The position numbers were made by a program, and so were the translations under genes. A stretch of 64,000 nt of DNA. Origin: Anaeromassilibacillus sp001305115. Its GTDB lineage: Bacteria; Bacillota; Clostridia; Oscillospirales; Acutalibacteraceae. Location: positions 1,612,001 to 1,676,000 of the forward strand of contig AP031437.1 of the NCBI GenBank assembly GCA_042854365.1, given 5' to 3'. Under the pieces are notes generated by a model. It saw nothing but the letters and a program-made list of their open reading frames with translations, did not search any database and was not told the DNA's origin. How positions within the stretch are numbered: the first letter of the stretch is position 1; the number at the start of each line of letters is the position of its first letter. Shown in pieces: positions 30,503 to 38,330 of this stretch.

Positions 30503-30689
30503 AACCCCCGCAAGCCCCCTTCAATCGCTATTCAATGTTTAAACCAATGGCCCAAAGAATCCATCTATATGTACCATATATTGAGTATATCGTATTACAA
30601 CATCCACTTATATACTATATAATAAATAAAGTATAATATAGATTCTATTTAGAAATTAAAATATTCTTCTTAAAAAAGGAGGAATATTT

Positions 30690-30920
30690 ATGTCGTTTAG
30701 AACACACTTTGGGCATGACATCTATCACATTCGCATGGACAAGCTAAAATGGACACAACAACAGATTGCCGATGCTGTATTCATATCTCTCCGTGAATAT
30801 CAGAAGATCGAAAAAGGAGAGATTTCACCTGGCTCTGAAATCTTTCTTCGTCTGGTCTTTTTCTTGAACGTAAATATCGAGAATTACCGGCAGGACCTAT
30901 TCAATTGGTCTCCTCTGTAA
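30690..30920 (+). CDS. Small XRE family helix-turn-helix protein
   Basis: Seventy-six residues, only the DNA-binding domain: IYHIRMDKLKWTQQQIADAVFISLREYQKIEKGEISPGSEIFLRLVFFLNVNIENY. AAAAAAGGAGGAATA gives a strong ribosome binding site. Sequence and flanks are AT-rich, unlike the core genes, and the gene starts a patch of transferred-looking genes up to 33.4 kb. No partner gene overlaps it. Target unknown. Confidence 0.82.
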   Translation: MSFRTHFGHDIYHIRMDKLKWTQQQIADAVFISLREYQKIEKGEISPGSEIFLRLVFFLNVNIENYRQDLFNWSPL

Positions 30921-31516
30921 TAAATCCATAGAATGAGCCTCGCATCATACTCCCACACAGTTTCAGGGCTTAAAAACGCTCTTCATACCGTGCGCACGCG
31001 GAAATCCCCACAAAAGCGGCCTCCCGACCGTCAGAGACTCGCCAGAAAAAATTTCCCATCATCGGTGTACTTCTGGTCCTCAGCGGCAAGAAAACGGGAA
31101 CCCAAGCACAATACTTTAGCCAATGATATCTTCTAACGTTTTTGAAAAAGACCCTCTTTTTACCATATGACTTTGTGAAACAAACTATCATATGGTTCGC
31201 TTTTTGCCCAGGCATTGTCCTAAAAATGCTGTTGTTGCTGGAAAAGTTGGACATTTGGGGTAGCGGAAAAACAGGACTGTGACTGTGTAACAAGGAGCAG
31301 CGGGCATCGAGTCGGTTGTATCAGCAAGCAGGATGGCTACGCGGATATCCGCCCCCATCCACTCACCCGTTGGCGGGAAAAGGATTCCGAAGTTTTGAAT
31401 ACATTCCTGAAAAACAACAGGGCATCGGGCAATCCTCCAGGCCGATTGATCCGGTATTTGTCGCATGCTGGCCATTGCGGTGGGGCCAACTTATCTATTC
31501 CCCATTTATAAGTTCG
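30921..31516. other. Gene-poor stretch
   Basis: I see no supported gene. An inverted repeat ACCATATGA/TCATATGGT surrounds about 31160-31195. Short frames on both strands lack start signals and family features. Confidence 0.45.
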
Positions 31517-32272
31517 TTAGCTTACAGTACACTCAAATAAAAACATCTCGCATTCGTCGTTGATAGCTTGTTCTTTTTTGAAAGAGGAATATGTTCGAAT
31601 AGCCGTAAACCCGATTTCAGTTAAAAGTTGTTCCATCTCTCCGAATTTGTAAAGATGTGTTTGAAAATCCATCAACTCGCTTTTTAATAATCTCGCGCCA
31701 TCGTATAATTCATAAATACCCGGAGAAAATTGCGTCTGACTTGATTCATCATAATAATTTTTGCTTCTTAATGTCAAATCAAGCCCTTCTTTTGTTTTTA
31801 CTGCAATAGAAAGCTTGTAGTCGCTATCATCAGGACATCTGTTGGCCACAGTATCAACTGCAAAAACCAATTTGCCTTTCTGGGCTAACATTCCTTTTAA
31901 CTTCTTCAAAATTTTTTTGCACAAGTGAATATCCGTAAATAACGAAACTGAGCCAGACGATATAAAAATATAATCAAACGGCTCGTCGGGTGAATACTCT
32001 AAAATATCCGCCTGAACTACATTTGCATTAGGCGCTTTTTGCTTTAATTTGTCCAACATTTCACCGGACAAATCTACCCCGCTAATATCAAATCCCTGCT
32101 TCATAAATGGAACAAGAAAACGTCCGCTACCGCAAAGAGCCTCTAAAATCTTCTGCTCTTTTTTCGCATAGGAAACGTAAAAATCCAATTCCTCTTTTGG
32201 TGCTTGTCTATGTAAAATTTCGTACATTTCGGTACATAAGCTGCCATAATAATTTTGCTTTCGCTCTTTCAT
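31517..32272 (-). CDS. Class I SAM-dependent methyltransferase
   Basis: A 251-residue methyltransferase: motif I ILEALCGSGRFLVPF (about 42-56), motif II GVDLSGEMLDKLKQ, motif III VVQADILEYSP and PFDYIFISSGSVSLF. Substrate unknown; the whole-protein pattern resembles small-molecule or natural-product methyltransferases. GAGGTAGTACG precedes the ATG. It is AT-rich and has a codon use different from the core, in line with horizontal acquisition together with the neighbouring GNAT gene and the APH scrap. Confidence 0.88.
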   Translation of the reverse strand: MKERKQNYYGSLCTEMYEILHRQAPKEELDFYVSYAKKEQKILEALCGSGRFLVPFMKQGFDISGVDLSGEMLDKLKQKAPNANVVQADILEYSPDEPFDYIFISSGSVSLFTDIHLCKKILKKLKGMLAQKGKLVFAVDTVANRCPDDSDYKLSIAVKTKEGLDLTLRSKNYYDESSQTQFSPGIYELYDGARLLKSELMDFQTHLYKFGEMEQLLTEIGFTAIRTYSSFKKEQAINDECEMFLFECTVS

Positions 32273-32415
32273 CGTACTACCTCGAATATGAAATATTAAC
32301 GTCCTGAATGGACAGAGCTAGAAAACCTTAACTTGTGGGTCATTCATTCTAGCCATCGATGGGCTCGGCTAACCCTGCTGTTTAATGGACCATAAATGGA
32401 CCATATAGGTTGATC

Positions 32416-33003
32416 TTATATATCCATTTCCACAAAATGTACAGCAGATGTGTCCCAATATTTTTTGTAAACCCGTTCTAGATTTCCATCAAGATTTAGC
32501 TGATACATTCTGAATGTGACTAGTAGATCCTTTGGTTGCCATTGTTCCTCATATGAATATTGATATTTCATTCCTACATTTCTCATCACGCCGCCACTCC
32601 GGGGGTTGTTTCTGTCATGGGTAGCTGTGATATAAGGAAGTCCGTCTTTTTGTACCCGCTCTATAACGGCTTTTCCGGCTTCTGTAACGATGCCTTGATG
32701 CCAAAATTCCTTCCGCAGTCCATAGCCGAAATCATGGTGTTCTTCCATATCCACTTTTATGTAACCAATCGGATCATTATCTGTTTTTAGACAGATCGCA
32801 TACGCATATGCCTGTGGCTTGGCATATTTCACAGCATACTGTTCCTTAAAGAACGGATACGCTTCTTCAATGCTATTTAATGGAAACCAGGGCAAAAACC
32901 TATTCACTTCTTTATCGCTATAAATCTTAAACAGGGCTTCCATATCATTTTCTGTAAATTTTCTTAATATCAGCCGTTCCGTTTCGAGTGTAGGTGTATT
33001 CAT
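32416..33003 (-). CDS. GNAT family N-acetyltransferase (RimJ/RimL-like)
   Basis: A 195-residue acetyltransferase with the RimJ/RimL-type opening TLETERLILRKFTENDMEALFKIYSDKEVNRFLPW and acetyl-CoA region YGLRKEFWHQGIVTEAGKAVIERVQ. In such proteins the substrate may be a ribosomal protein N-terminus or an antibiotic; not decidable here. GGAGGGAAGGAT precedes the ATG. AT-rich like the methyltransferase gene. Confidence 0.87.
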   Translation of the reverse strand: MNTPTLETERLILRKFTENDMEALFKIYSDKEVNRFLPWFPLNSIEEAYPFFKEQYAVKYAKPQAYAYAICLKTDNDPIGYIKVDMEEHHDFGYGLRKEFWHQGIVTEAGKAVIERVQKDGLPYITATHDRNNPRSGGVMRNVGMKYQYSYEEQWQPKDLLVTFRMYQLNLDGNLERVYKKYWDTSAVHFVEMDI

Positions 33004-33084
33004 ATCCTTCCCTCCATAATTAACGCTTCTATCATATTCTTCAAATATGTATCGGGCGTTATCAGATGTTCTTTTATTTGTGTC

Positions 33085-33354
33085 CTAGTAAGTAATCAGG
33101 GTTTTCCATAACGCCCATCCCCTTGCCCGGTCAATTGTTTTTCTATCCAGCCTCTTTAAAAAATCATTACGACTGCTATGATCGAAAAAGATCCATGCCA
33201 TCGCATAGTCACAGGCAGGATCGTCGATTCCCGTCATTCCAAAGTCAATGACGCCGCAAAGATGGCCGTCCTTTACCAGAAGGTTCCCCGGCGCAATATC
33301 TCCATGAAGCTCGGGTGGTATTTGTTTTCCTCCATATCTCACGTGAAGCTGCAA
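33085..33354 (-). pseudogene. Remnant of an aminoglycoside phosphotransferase-like kinase
   Basis: Only the catalytic C-terminal part is left: LHGDIAPGNLLVKDGHLCGVIDFGMTGIDDPACDYAMAWIFF has the HGD catalytic loop (with N for metal) and the DFG-like VIDFG. The N-lobe is absent and the frame lacks a start signal; the end RARGWALWKTLITY is also cut short. A full APH is about 250-300 residues; here 89 remain, so it is non-functional. Confidence 0.82.
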
Positions 33355-33605
33355 TAGTCATTTAAGTCCTGTCCTTGTATAAGCGCTATCTCGCCTACAT
33401 GAACCTCTATATTGCCGATCGCTTTTCAGAGTTCTCATACGCTATCCACCCGAAACGCGAGCGAAAGCAAAAGAAAAATCCGAACCTGAAACGCAATATA
33501 TGTCCAGGTTCAGCCAGTGTGACTGTAACAAAATAGATATCCAGTAAAAAATCGATTATACCGAAAAAAGCCGTATTTTGATTTCTCAAAATACGGCTTT
33601 TAACT

Positions 33606-33695
33606 TGGCGGAGAAGGAGGGATTTGAACCCTCGCGCCGGTTACCCGACCTACTCCCTTAGCAGGGGAGCCCCTTCACCACTTGGGTACTTCTCC
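33606..33695 (-). tRNA. tRNA-Ser (GCU)
   Basis: Ninety nt, class II with a long variable arm; acceptor GGAGAAG/CTTCTCC, anticodon GCT in CCTGCTAAG, T-loop GGTTCAAAT, encoded CCA. Confidence 0.96.
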
Positions 33696-33737
33696 ATGTA
33701 GGTGAAAAATTATAAAACTATGGACTTTGAGAGAATG

Positions 33738-33826
33738 TGGCGGAGAGGAAGAGATTCGAACTCTTGGCCCCTTGCGAGGTCACTGGTTTTCAAGACCAGC
33801 TCCTTAAACCACTCGGACACCTCTCC
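33738..33826 (-). tRNA. tRNA-Ser (UGA)
   Basis: Eighty-nine nt, class II; acceptor GGAGAGG/CCTCTCC, anticodon TGA in TCTTGAAAA, encoded CCA. It has its own consensus promoter at 33850-33878. Confidence 0.96.
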
Positions 33827-33849
33827 GAGTCTCGTTTGCAACGAGGATT

Positions 33850-33878
33850 ATTATACTGTATTTCCGACGCTTTGTCAA
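33850..33878 (-). promoter_or_regulatory. Consensus sigma-A promoter of the Ser tRNA genes
   Basis: Minus strand: TTGACA (33878-33873), 17-bp spacer, TATAAT (33855-33850). Both hexamers are consensus. Confidence 0.9.
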
Positions 33879-33965
33879 TGATTTTTTGCAAAGATTTTTA
33901 ACATTTTTGTAAATTTAGGATAATTCTCTTCCGGTTGTCCATGAGATAACAATCAAAAATAAACA

Positions 33966-34000
33966 AAAGCCTTTGCTACCCACTTAGGTGCAAAGGCTTT
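33966..34000 (-). terminator. Terminator after the five-tRNA operon
   Basis: Stem AAAGCCTTTG (33966-33975)/CAAAGGCTTT (33991-34000), followed on the minus strand by a T-rich tract. It separates the tRNA operon (Val-Asp-Phe-Gly-Cys) from the Ser tRNAs. Confidence 0.8.
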
Positions 34001-34006
34001 CAAAAT

Positions 34007-34081
34007 TGGAGGCGTCACCCAGATTTGAACTGGGGAATCAGGGTTTTGCAGACCCATGCCTTACCACTTGGCTATGACGCC
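34007..34081 (-). tRNA. tRNA-Cys (GCA)
   Basis: Acceptor GGCGTCA/TGACGCC, anticodon GCA in GTCTGCAAAA, encoded CCA; 75 nt. Confidence 0.96.
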
Positions 34082-34088
34082 AAAAAAT

Positions 34089-34164
34089 TGGAGCGAACGA
34101 CGAGGCTCGAACTCGCTACCTCCACCTTGGCAAGGTGGCGCTCTACCAGATGAGCTACGTTCGC
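34089..34164 (-). tRNA. tRNA-Gly (GCC)
   Basis: Acceptor GCGAACG/CGTTCGC, anticodon GCC in CTTGCCAAG, encoded CCA; 76 nt. Confidence 0.96.
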
Positions 34165-34169
34165 ATAAA

Positions 34170-34246
34170 TGGTGCCTCCGGACGGAATCGAACCATCGAC
34201 ACGGGGATTTTCAGTCCCCTGCTCTACCAACTGAGCTACAGAGGCA
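34170..34246 (-). tRNA. tRNA-Phe (GAA)
   Basis: Acceptor TGCCTCT/GGAGGCA (one wobble), anticodon GAA in GACTGAAAAT, encoded CCA; 77 nt. Confidence 0.95.
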
Positions 34247-34250
34247 AATA

Positions 34251-34327
34251 TGGCGACTCGGAACGGGATCGAACCGTCGACCTCTAGCGTGACAGGCTAG
34301 CGTTCTAACCAGCTGAACTACCGAGCC
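34251..34327 (-). tRNA. tRNA-Asp (GUC)
   Basis: Acceptor GGCTCGG/CCGAGTC, anticodon GTC in CCTGTCACG, encoded CCA; 77 nt. Confidence 0.96.
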
Positions 34328-34333
34328 GGATAT

Positions 34334-34410
34334 TGGTGGGGACAATAGGACTCGAACCTATGACCCCCTGCTTGTAAGGCAGGTGCTCTAACCAGCTGAG
34401 CTATACCCCC
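34334..34410 (-). tRNA. tRNA-Val (UAC)
   Basis: Acceptor GGGGGTA/TGTCCCC with wobble pairs, anticodon TAC in CCTTACAAG, encoded CCA; 77 nt. First gene of the operon. Confidence 0.95.
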
Positions 34411-34445
34411 TTTTTGTTTGCTGCTGTTCATCAGCGACGTGTTAT

Positions 34446-34474
34446 ATAATACTATATGATCTATCAAAAGTCAA
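34446..34474 (-). promoter_or_regulatory. Promoter of the Val-Asp-Phe-Gly-Cys tRNA operon
   Basis: Minus strand: TTGACT (34474-34469), 17-bp spacer, TATTAT (34451-34446), about 35 bp before tRNA-Val. Confidence 0.85.
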
Positions 34475-35524
34475 TACCTTTTTTCAATTTTTTTCAAGTT
34501 TTTTTTGATCGTTTTTGGAGGTTCATTTTTAAGGGTAAAACTACCTTCCTTCCCTCAAATTGTATTCGTATAGATTGCTTCTTGACACTTCTTGTGCAAG
34601 TTCCTTACAACATAAGCAACAATAGGGAACTCCTCTGTTTTTCCGTATGTTCTTTGTCCTCTCAGCCTCTTTTCTTTCCTTGTGACATTCCTATCCATCC
34701 TCCTCTAAAAAGACGATATCCTCTCGAACCGCCATCCGATCCGCTTCAATACCTTCCCTTACAGATAGGACGATATTCGCTCAATACGCTCAAATAGATA
34801 TCATATACTGGCTATTTCCTTTTCATTCACCCTTTTTGTAGGAGGGATACATCCACATGTCCTCCATCTGCATCCAGGGATCATCGAAGTACACCTGTAG
34901 TCTTCATCATCACGATCGTAATGGAGGCGGAGTCCCTCTTTCAATACGGACTTATAGATTCCATTCCCATCACGCTGGCAAAGGTTGCGTGGGGCTATAC
35001 ACTTCTTTTCCCAGGAAAACAATTTTTCCCTTTCCGACTTCAAAAAGTGATGAACCAAAATTCAGCTTACCTTTTGATGTAGTCCATTCTCCTTCCCTCA
35101 AGACATATGCATCCCTTGCTTCAGGTTATCATTATTTTTCCGGCTTTGATCTATTTGACCTATAAAACAGCTCATCTTACGCCTCAAAACCTAACAAGAA
35201 GCGTTCACCCCATACATAAGGCCCACTGTTGGAAAAATTGTTTTATACACACCACTGCCTCCAAAACCGTTTCTGCGTAAAGAGTAAAATCTCTTCACGC
35301 GTAGCATTTCTGTCCCTTAAGGATATAAAAACGTGCATGAAAGGCTTTGCCCCCATGCACGTTTTATCAGGCTCTAAAGAAATATGGCTTCTATTTGGGG
35401 TTGAAAACGCCCCACTCTACTGCAGATTGTAAGGTAAAATGCTTTTTGCAGCTTTCCAATCCGAGCCTGCTCTCCGACAGGCCGTCCCTACTCTTATTCC
35501 ATCCTCTCGAATCAGAAATACATC
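34475..35524. other. Gene-poor AT-rich region between the tRNA operon and hslO
   Basis: About 1 kb without a supported gene. The only structure is a terminator-like hairpin, AAAACGTGCATG (35328-35339)/CATGCACGTTTT (35354-35365), 160 bp after the hslO stop, which could end the yerC-methyltransferase-hslO transcript. Short frames have no start signal or known motif. Confidence 0.5.
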
Positions 35525-36412
35525 TCATTTATTTGCCACGCTGTCTGCCAACTGATTCAGCTCTTCTTGGGAGAAACGATATGCACGATTACAATACTGG
35601 CACTTCGCTTCCATAAAACCATCCTCCAACGCCAATGTGCGAATCTCCTCCGGACGGAGAGTTGCCAATGCGTTTGATACACGCTCCTTGCTGCAATTGC
35701 AGGCATATGCTACCGGGAATTCGTCTAAGATCTCCATTTCAAAACCTTGGAGAACTGTTTTACACATCTCTTCAATTGACATTCCCTTGGCAAGCATGGT
35801 CGTCACCGGCTCCAACACCGCGACATTCCTTTCCAATTGGCTGATGTCCGCATCGGTCGCTCCAGGGAGCACCTGCACCAACATGCCGCCAGCCAAAAGG
35901 AGTTTGTGATCGGCCTTATCGACCAACACCCCCAGAGCACAGACCGTGGGGATCTGCTCACTGACTGCATAATAGTTGGTAATATCCTCTGCAATCTCGC
36001 CAGAAACAATCTCTACCTGCCCAATGTAAGGCTGCCCAGAGCCAAAATCGCGCAACACGCCGAACAGGCCGTCACGCCCCACTGCACCGCCGACATCGAG
36101 CTTTCCATTCGGCTTGAGGGGCAAATCCACCCCAGGATGTTCCACCCAACCACGGCAATTCCCGCGGCTATCTGCAATCGCCACAACCGACCCCAATGGC
36201 CCTCCACCGTTGATCTTCAAGGTCAACGAGGCGTCATCCTTTTTGAGCATGCCTCCCATGATCGAGGCGCCCGTCAGTAAGCGTCCAAGCGCCGCTGTCG
36301 CTACAGGGCTGGTATCATGTACCTGTTGAGCTGTCGCCACAAGAACCGTGGAATCTACTGCTGCAGCCATAATTGCCCCATTCGAGGTGATACATCTGAT
36401 CATTCTATCCAT
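35525..36412 (-). CDS. hslO: Redox-regulated chaperone Hsp33
   Basis: A 295-residue cytosolic holdase activated by oxidative unfolding. The C-terminal zinc switch is complete: C238-x-C240 (ACNCSKE) and C271-xx-C274 (KCQYCNR). The N-terminal fold begins ITSNGAIMAAAVDSTVLVATAQ, with SPVATAALGRLLTGASIMG and LTLKINGGGPLGSVVAIADSRGNCRGWV. In resting cells zinc is bound to four thiolates; peroxide plus heat releases it. It follows a methyltransferase and yerC on the same strand with short gaps. Start supported by AGGATGG. Confidence 0.97.
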   Translation of the reverse strand: MDRMIRCITSNGAIMAAAVDSTVLVATAQQVHDTSPVATAALGRLLTGASIMGGMLKKDDASLTLKINGGGPLGSVVAIADSRGNCRGWVEHPGVDLPLKPNGKLDVGGAVGRDGLFGVLRDFGSGQPYIGQVEIVSGEIAEDITNYYAVSEQIPTVCALGVLVDKADHKLLLAGGMLVQVLPGATDADISQLERNVAVLEPVTTMLAKGMSIEEMCKTVLQGFEMEILDEFPVAYACNCSKERVSNALATLRPEEIRTLALEDGFMEAKCQYCNRAYRFSQEELNQLADSVANK

Positions 36413-36427
36413 ACAATCGAAACCATC

Positions 36428-37171
36428 CTATTTCATTTTGCGTGCAGCATAGACCACACGTTCCTCTCGCTCGCCCGGCTCCTGTAAACTCAAGTCGCCA
36501 AAGCGGTAAACTTTGTCGAACCCCGCCTCTTCCAACATGTGGAGCAGTTGTTCCGGTGGATAGGCGCGTTCATAGAAGTGTTCGCCGCTTCTTCGATAGA
36601 GACTCCCCTCCCGGCCAAAAAAGTCGAGTTGAATGCCAACACGATCATTCTTCTCCTCATAGTGGTTCTGCCAAACACAGTAGACCTCATCCGTATCATA
36701 AAGAAATACATTGTTGGCTAACACATAGCGATGTTTGTACACAGTATTGACATCGAAGAGGAACCACCCGCCAGGGTTCAGGAACAAGGAAACCCGATCA
36801 AACGCGGCCTGTACATCCTTCTCTAACGTCAAATGATTGATGCTGTCAAGGGCACAGATCACCGTATCCACCGTGCCATAGAGGTCAAGTTTTTGCATTT
36901 TTTGACACAGAAACAACAGGTCCAGGCCGCTCTCAGCTGCTTTTTGCCTTGCAACGGAGAGCATGTCCGCGGACCCGTCGATCCCGTAAACATCGATTCC
37001 CCGTTCTGCCAGTGCAATCGTCAGGCTGCCAGTGCCGCAGGCAAGGTCAAGCGTCAGACCCGGCCTATGCCCCAGATGTTCCATCAGTGCGCATAAGTAT
37101 TCCGCACGGCGGGCGTATTCGACGTTTTGTGTCAGACTGTCATAATATTGTGCAAAGGAAGCGTAACTCAT
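36428..37171 (-). CDS. Class I SAM-dependent methyltransferase
   Basis: A 247-residue methyltransferase with motif I LTLDLACGTGSLTIALAERG (about 37-56), YGIDGSADMLSVARQKA and the LDLYGTVDTVICALDSINHL post-motif. The opening YASFAQYYDSLTQNVEY is typical of a group of Firmicutes methyltransferases encoded beside yerC/hslO; substrate unknown. It overlaps yerC by four bases (ATGA) and is followed 15 bp later by hslO, forming one operon. Confidence 0.92.
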   Translation of the reverse strand: MSYASFAQYYDSLTQNVEYARRAEYLCALMEHLGHRPGLTLDLACGTGSLTIALAERGIDVYGIDGSADMLSVARQKAAESGLDLLFLCQKMQKLDLYGTVDTVICALDSINHLTLEKDVQAAFDRVSLFLNPGGWFLFDVNTVYKHRYVLANNVFLYDTDEVYCVWQNHYEEKNDRVGIQLDFFGREGSLYRRSGEHFYERAYPPEQLLHMLEEAGFDKVYRFGDLSLQEPGEREERVVYAARKMK

Positions 37172-37485
37172 TTGTCCGCTTCCTTATGATCGCCATTTTT
37201 CTGATCTAGGCGGTCAAAGACCAGGGCGTACCCGTCACAGCCATAGTTGAGAGAGCGATTGACACGGCTGATAGTGGCTGTAGAGGCCCCTGTTTCCGCC
37301 ACAATGTCGCTATAGACGCGCTTCGTACTCAACATATGGGCCACCAGCAAGCGCTGCGACATCGCCTTGATCTCTGGAACGGTACAGAGATCCTCAAAGA
37401 AATTATAGCACTCATCTACCGTTTTTAGAGAAAGAATCGCCTCAAACAGAAAATCAACACTCTCATCTTTGATTTTAGAGTTCAA
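37168..37485 (-). CDS. YerC/YecD family TrpR-like DNA-binding protein
   Basis: A 105-residue protein of the TrpR-like YerC family: FLFEAILSLKTVDECYNFFEDLCTVPEIKAMSQRLLVAHMLSTKRVYSDIVAETGASTATISRVNRSLNYG, an HTH fold with the ATISRVNR recognition helix. Regulatory role inferred, targets unknown. GTG 37494 and TTG 37485 are both possible starts; TTG 37485 is favoured as AGGGAA lies about eight bases before it. It opens the yerC-methyltransferase-hslO operon. Confidence 0.88.
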   Translation of the reverse strand: MNSKIKDESVDFLFEAILSLKTVDECYNFFEDLCTVPEIKAMSQRLLVAHMLSTKRVYSDIVAETGASTATISRVNRSLNYGCDGYALVFDRLDQKNGDHKEADK

Positions 37486-37691
37486 AAAAGTCACTTCCCT
37501 ATCGTATTTTTAGCAATCTCACAAAGTAAACCGACAAAATCCTCATAAAAAGCCGTTCCATTTTAAAATTCAGACTTTCCTCTGCCCTTATGAAACCACT
37601 ATTAGTAAGATAAGATTTTAGCATATAAAAGTCAAAAAGTAAAGAGGCAAGCAGCATACTCCCTAGGGAAGCAAGTGATCTTATAAAAATT

Positions 37692-38291
37692 TTATAAATT
37701 TTGCACAGTATTTGCACAAGCCAACTCAATTTGATGACGCATGTCCTCCACCCCTTCACCGTTCACAGCCGAAAAAGGGATCAACATGGTATCCGGCAGT
37801 TCTTCAAAAAGTGCGCAATAAGCATCCATCTGCTGGGTTCGCTGCGTCTTATTGAGTTTGTCGCTCTTTGTAGCCACCACTAGAAAGGGCAACCCTGCCT
37901 GGGCCAAAAACTCGATCATATGAAGGTCATCGCGGGTGGGCATGTGGCGAAAGTCCACAATTTGCACCACTAAACGGATGTTACGCCCCGCATTTAAGTA
38001 TCCTTCCACCAGTTCTGCCCAGCGCAATTTCTCTGAAGCAGAAACCTTGGCATAACCGTACCCCGGCAAATCCACCAAGCGGCAATCCGGCAGGCGATAA
38101 AAGTTGACCGTTCCTGTCTTTCCCGGTTTTGCACTGACACGCGCCAGCGATTTGCGGTTCAGCAGTTTATTAATGAGCGAGCTTTTCCCCACGTTGGAGC
38201 GGCCGGAGAAGACAATCTCCGGCACGCTGGAAGGGGGAAGCTGCTCTACGCGGCCCGAGGCAGACTCAAACACGGCATTTTGGAAATTCAT
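37692..38291 (-). CDS. engB: Ribosome biogenesis GTPase EngB (YihA/YsxC)
   Basis: A 199-residue GTPase needed for 50S subunit assembly. G1 GRSNVGKSSLINKL (about 31-44), G2/switch KPGKTGTVNFY, G3 DLPGYGYAKV, G4 TKSDK and SAVNGEG (G5). Start at ATG 38291 (MNFQNAVFE) with AAGGGGA upstream. It sits immediately behind lon, as in Bacillus, in the tig-clpP-clpX-lon-engB block. Confidence 0.97.
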   Translation of the reverse strand: MNFQNAVFESASGRVEQLPPSSVPEIVFSGRSNVGKSSLINKLLNRKSLARVSAKPGKTGTVNFYRLPDCRLVDLPGYGYAKVSASEKLRWAELVEGYLNAGRNIRLVVQIVDFRHMPTRDDLHMIEFLAQAGLPFLVVATKSDKLNKTQRTQQMDAYCALFEELPDTMLIPFSAVNGEGVEDMRHQIELACANTVQNL

Positions 38292-38330
38292 TTGGGATTC
38301 CCCTTTCAACTGGTTTGATACCCACCGCCA

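Noticed and set aside
34801..35058. 85-codon frame between tRNA genes and hslO
   Set aside because: No ribosome binding site, no recognisable motif, AT-rich non-coding surroundings.
37499..37759. 86-codon frame with hydrophobic stretch between yerC and engB
   Set aside because: Overlaps the engB end out of frame; AT-rich intergenic DNA easily gives such hydrophobic frames.
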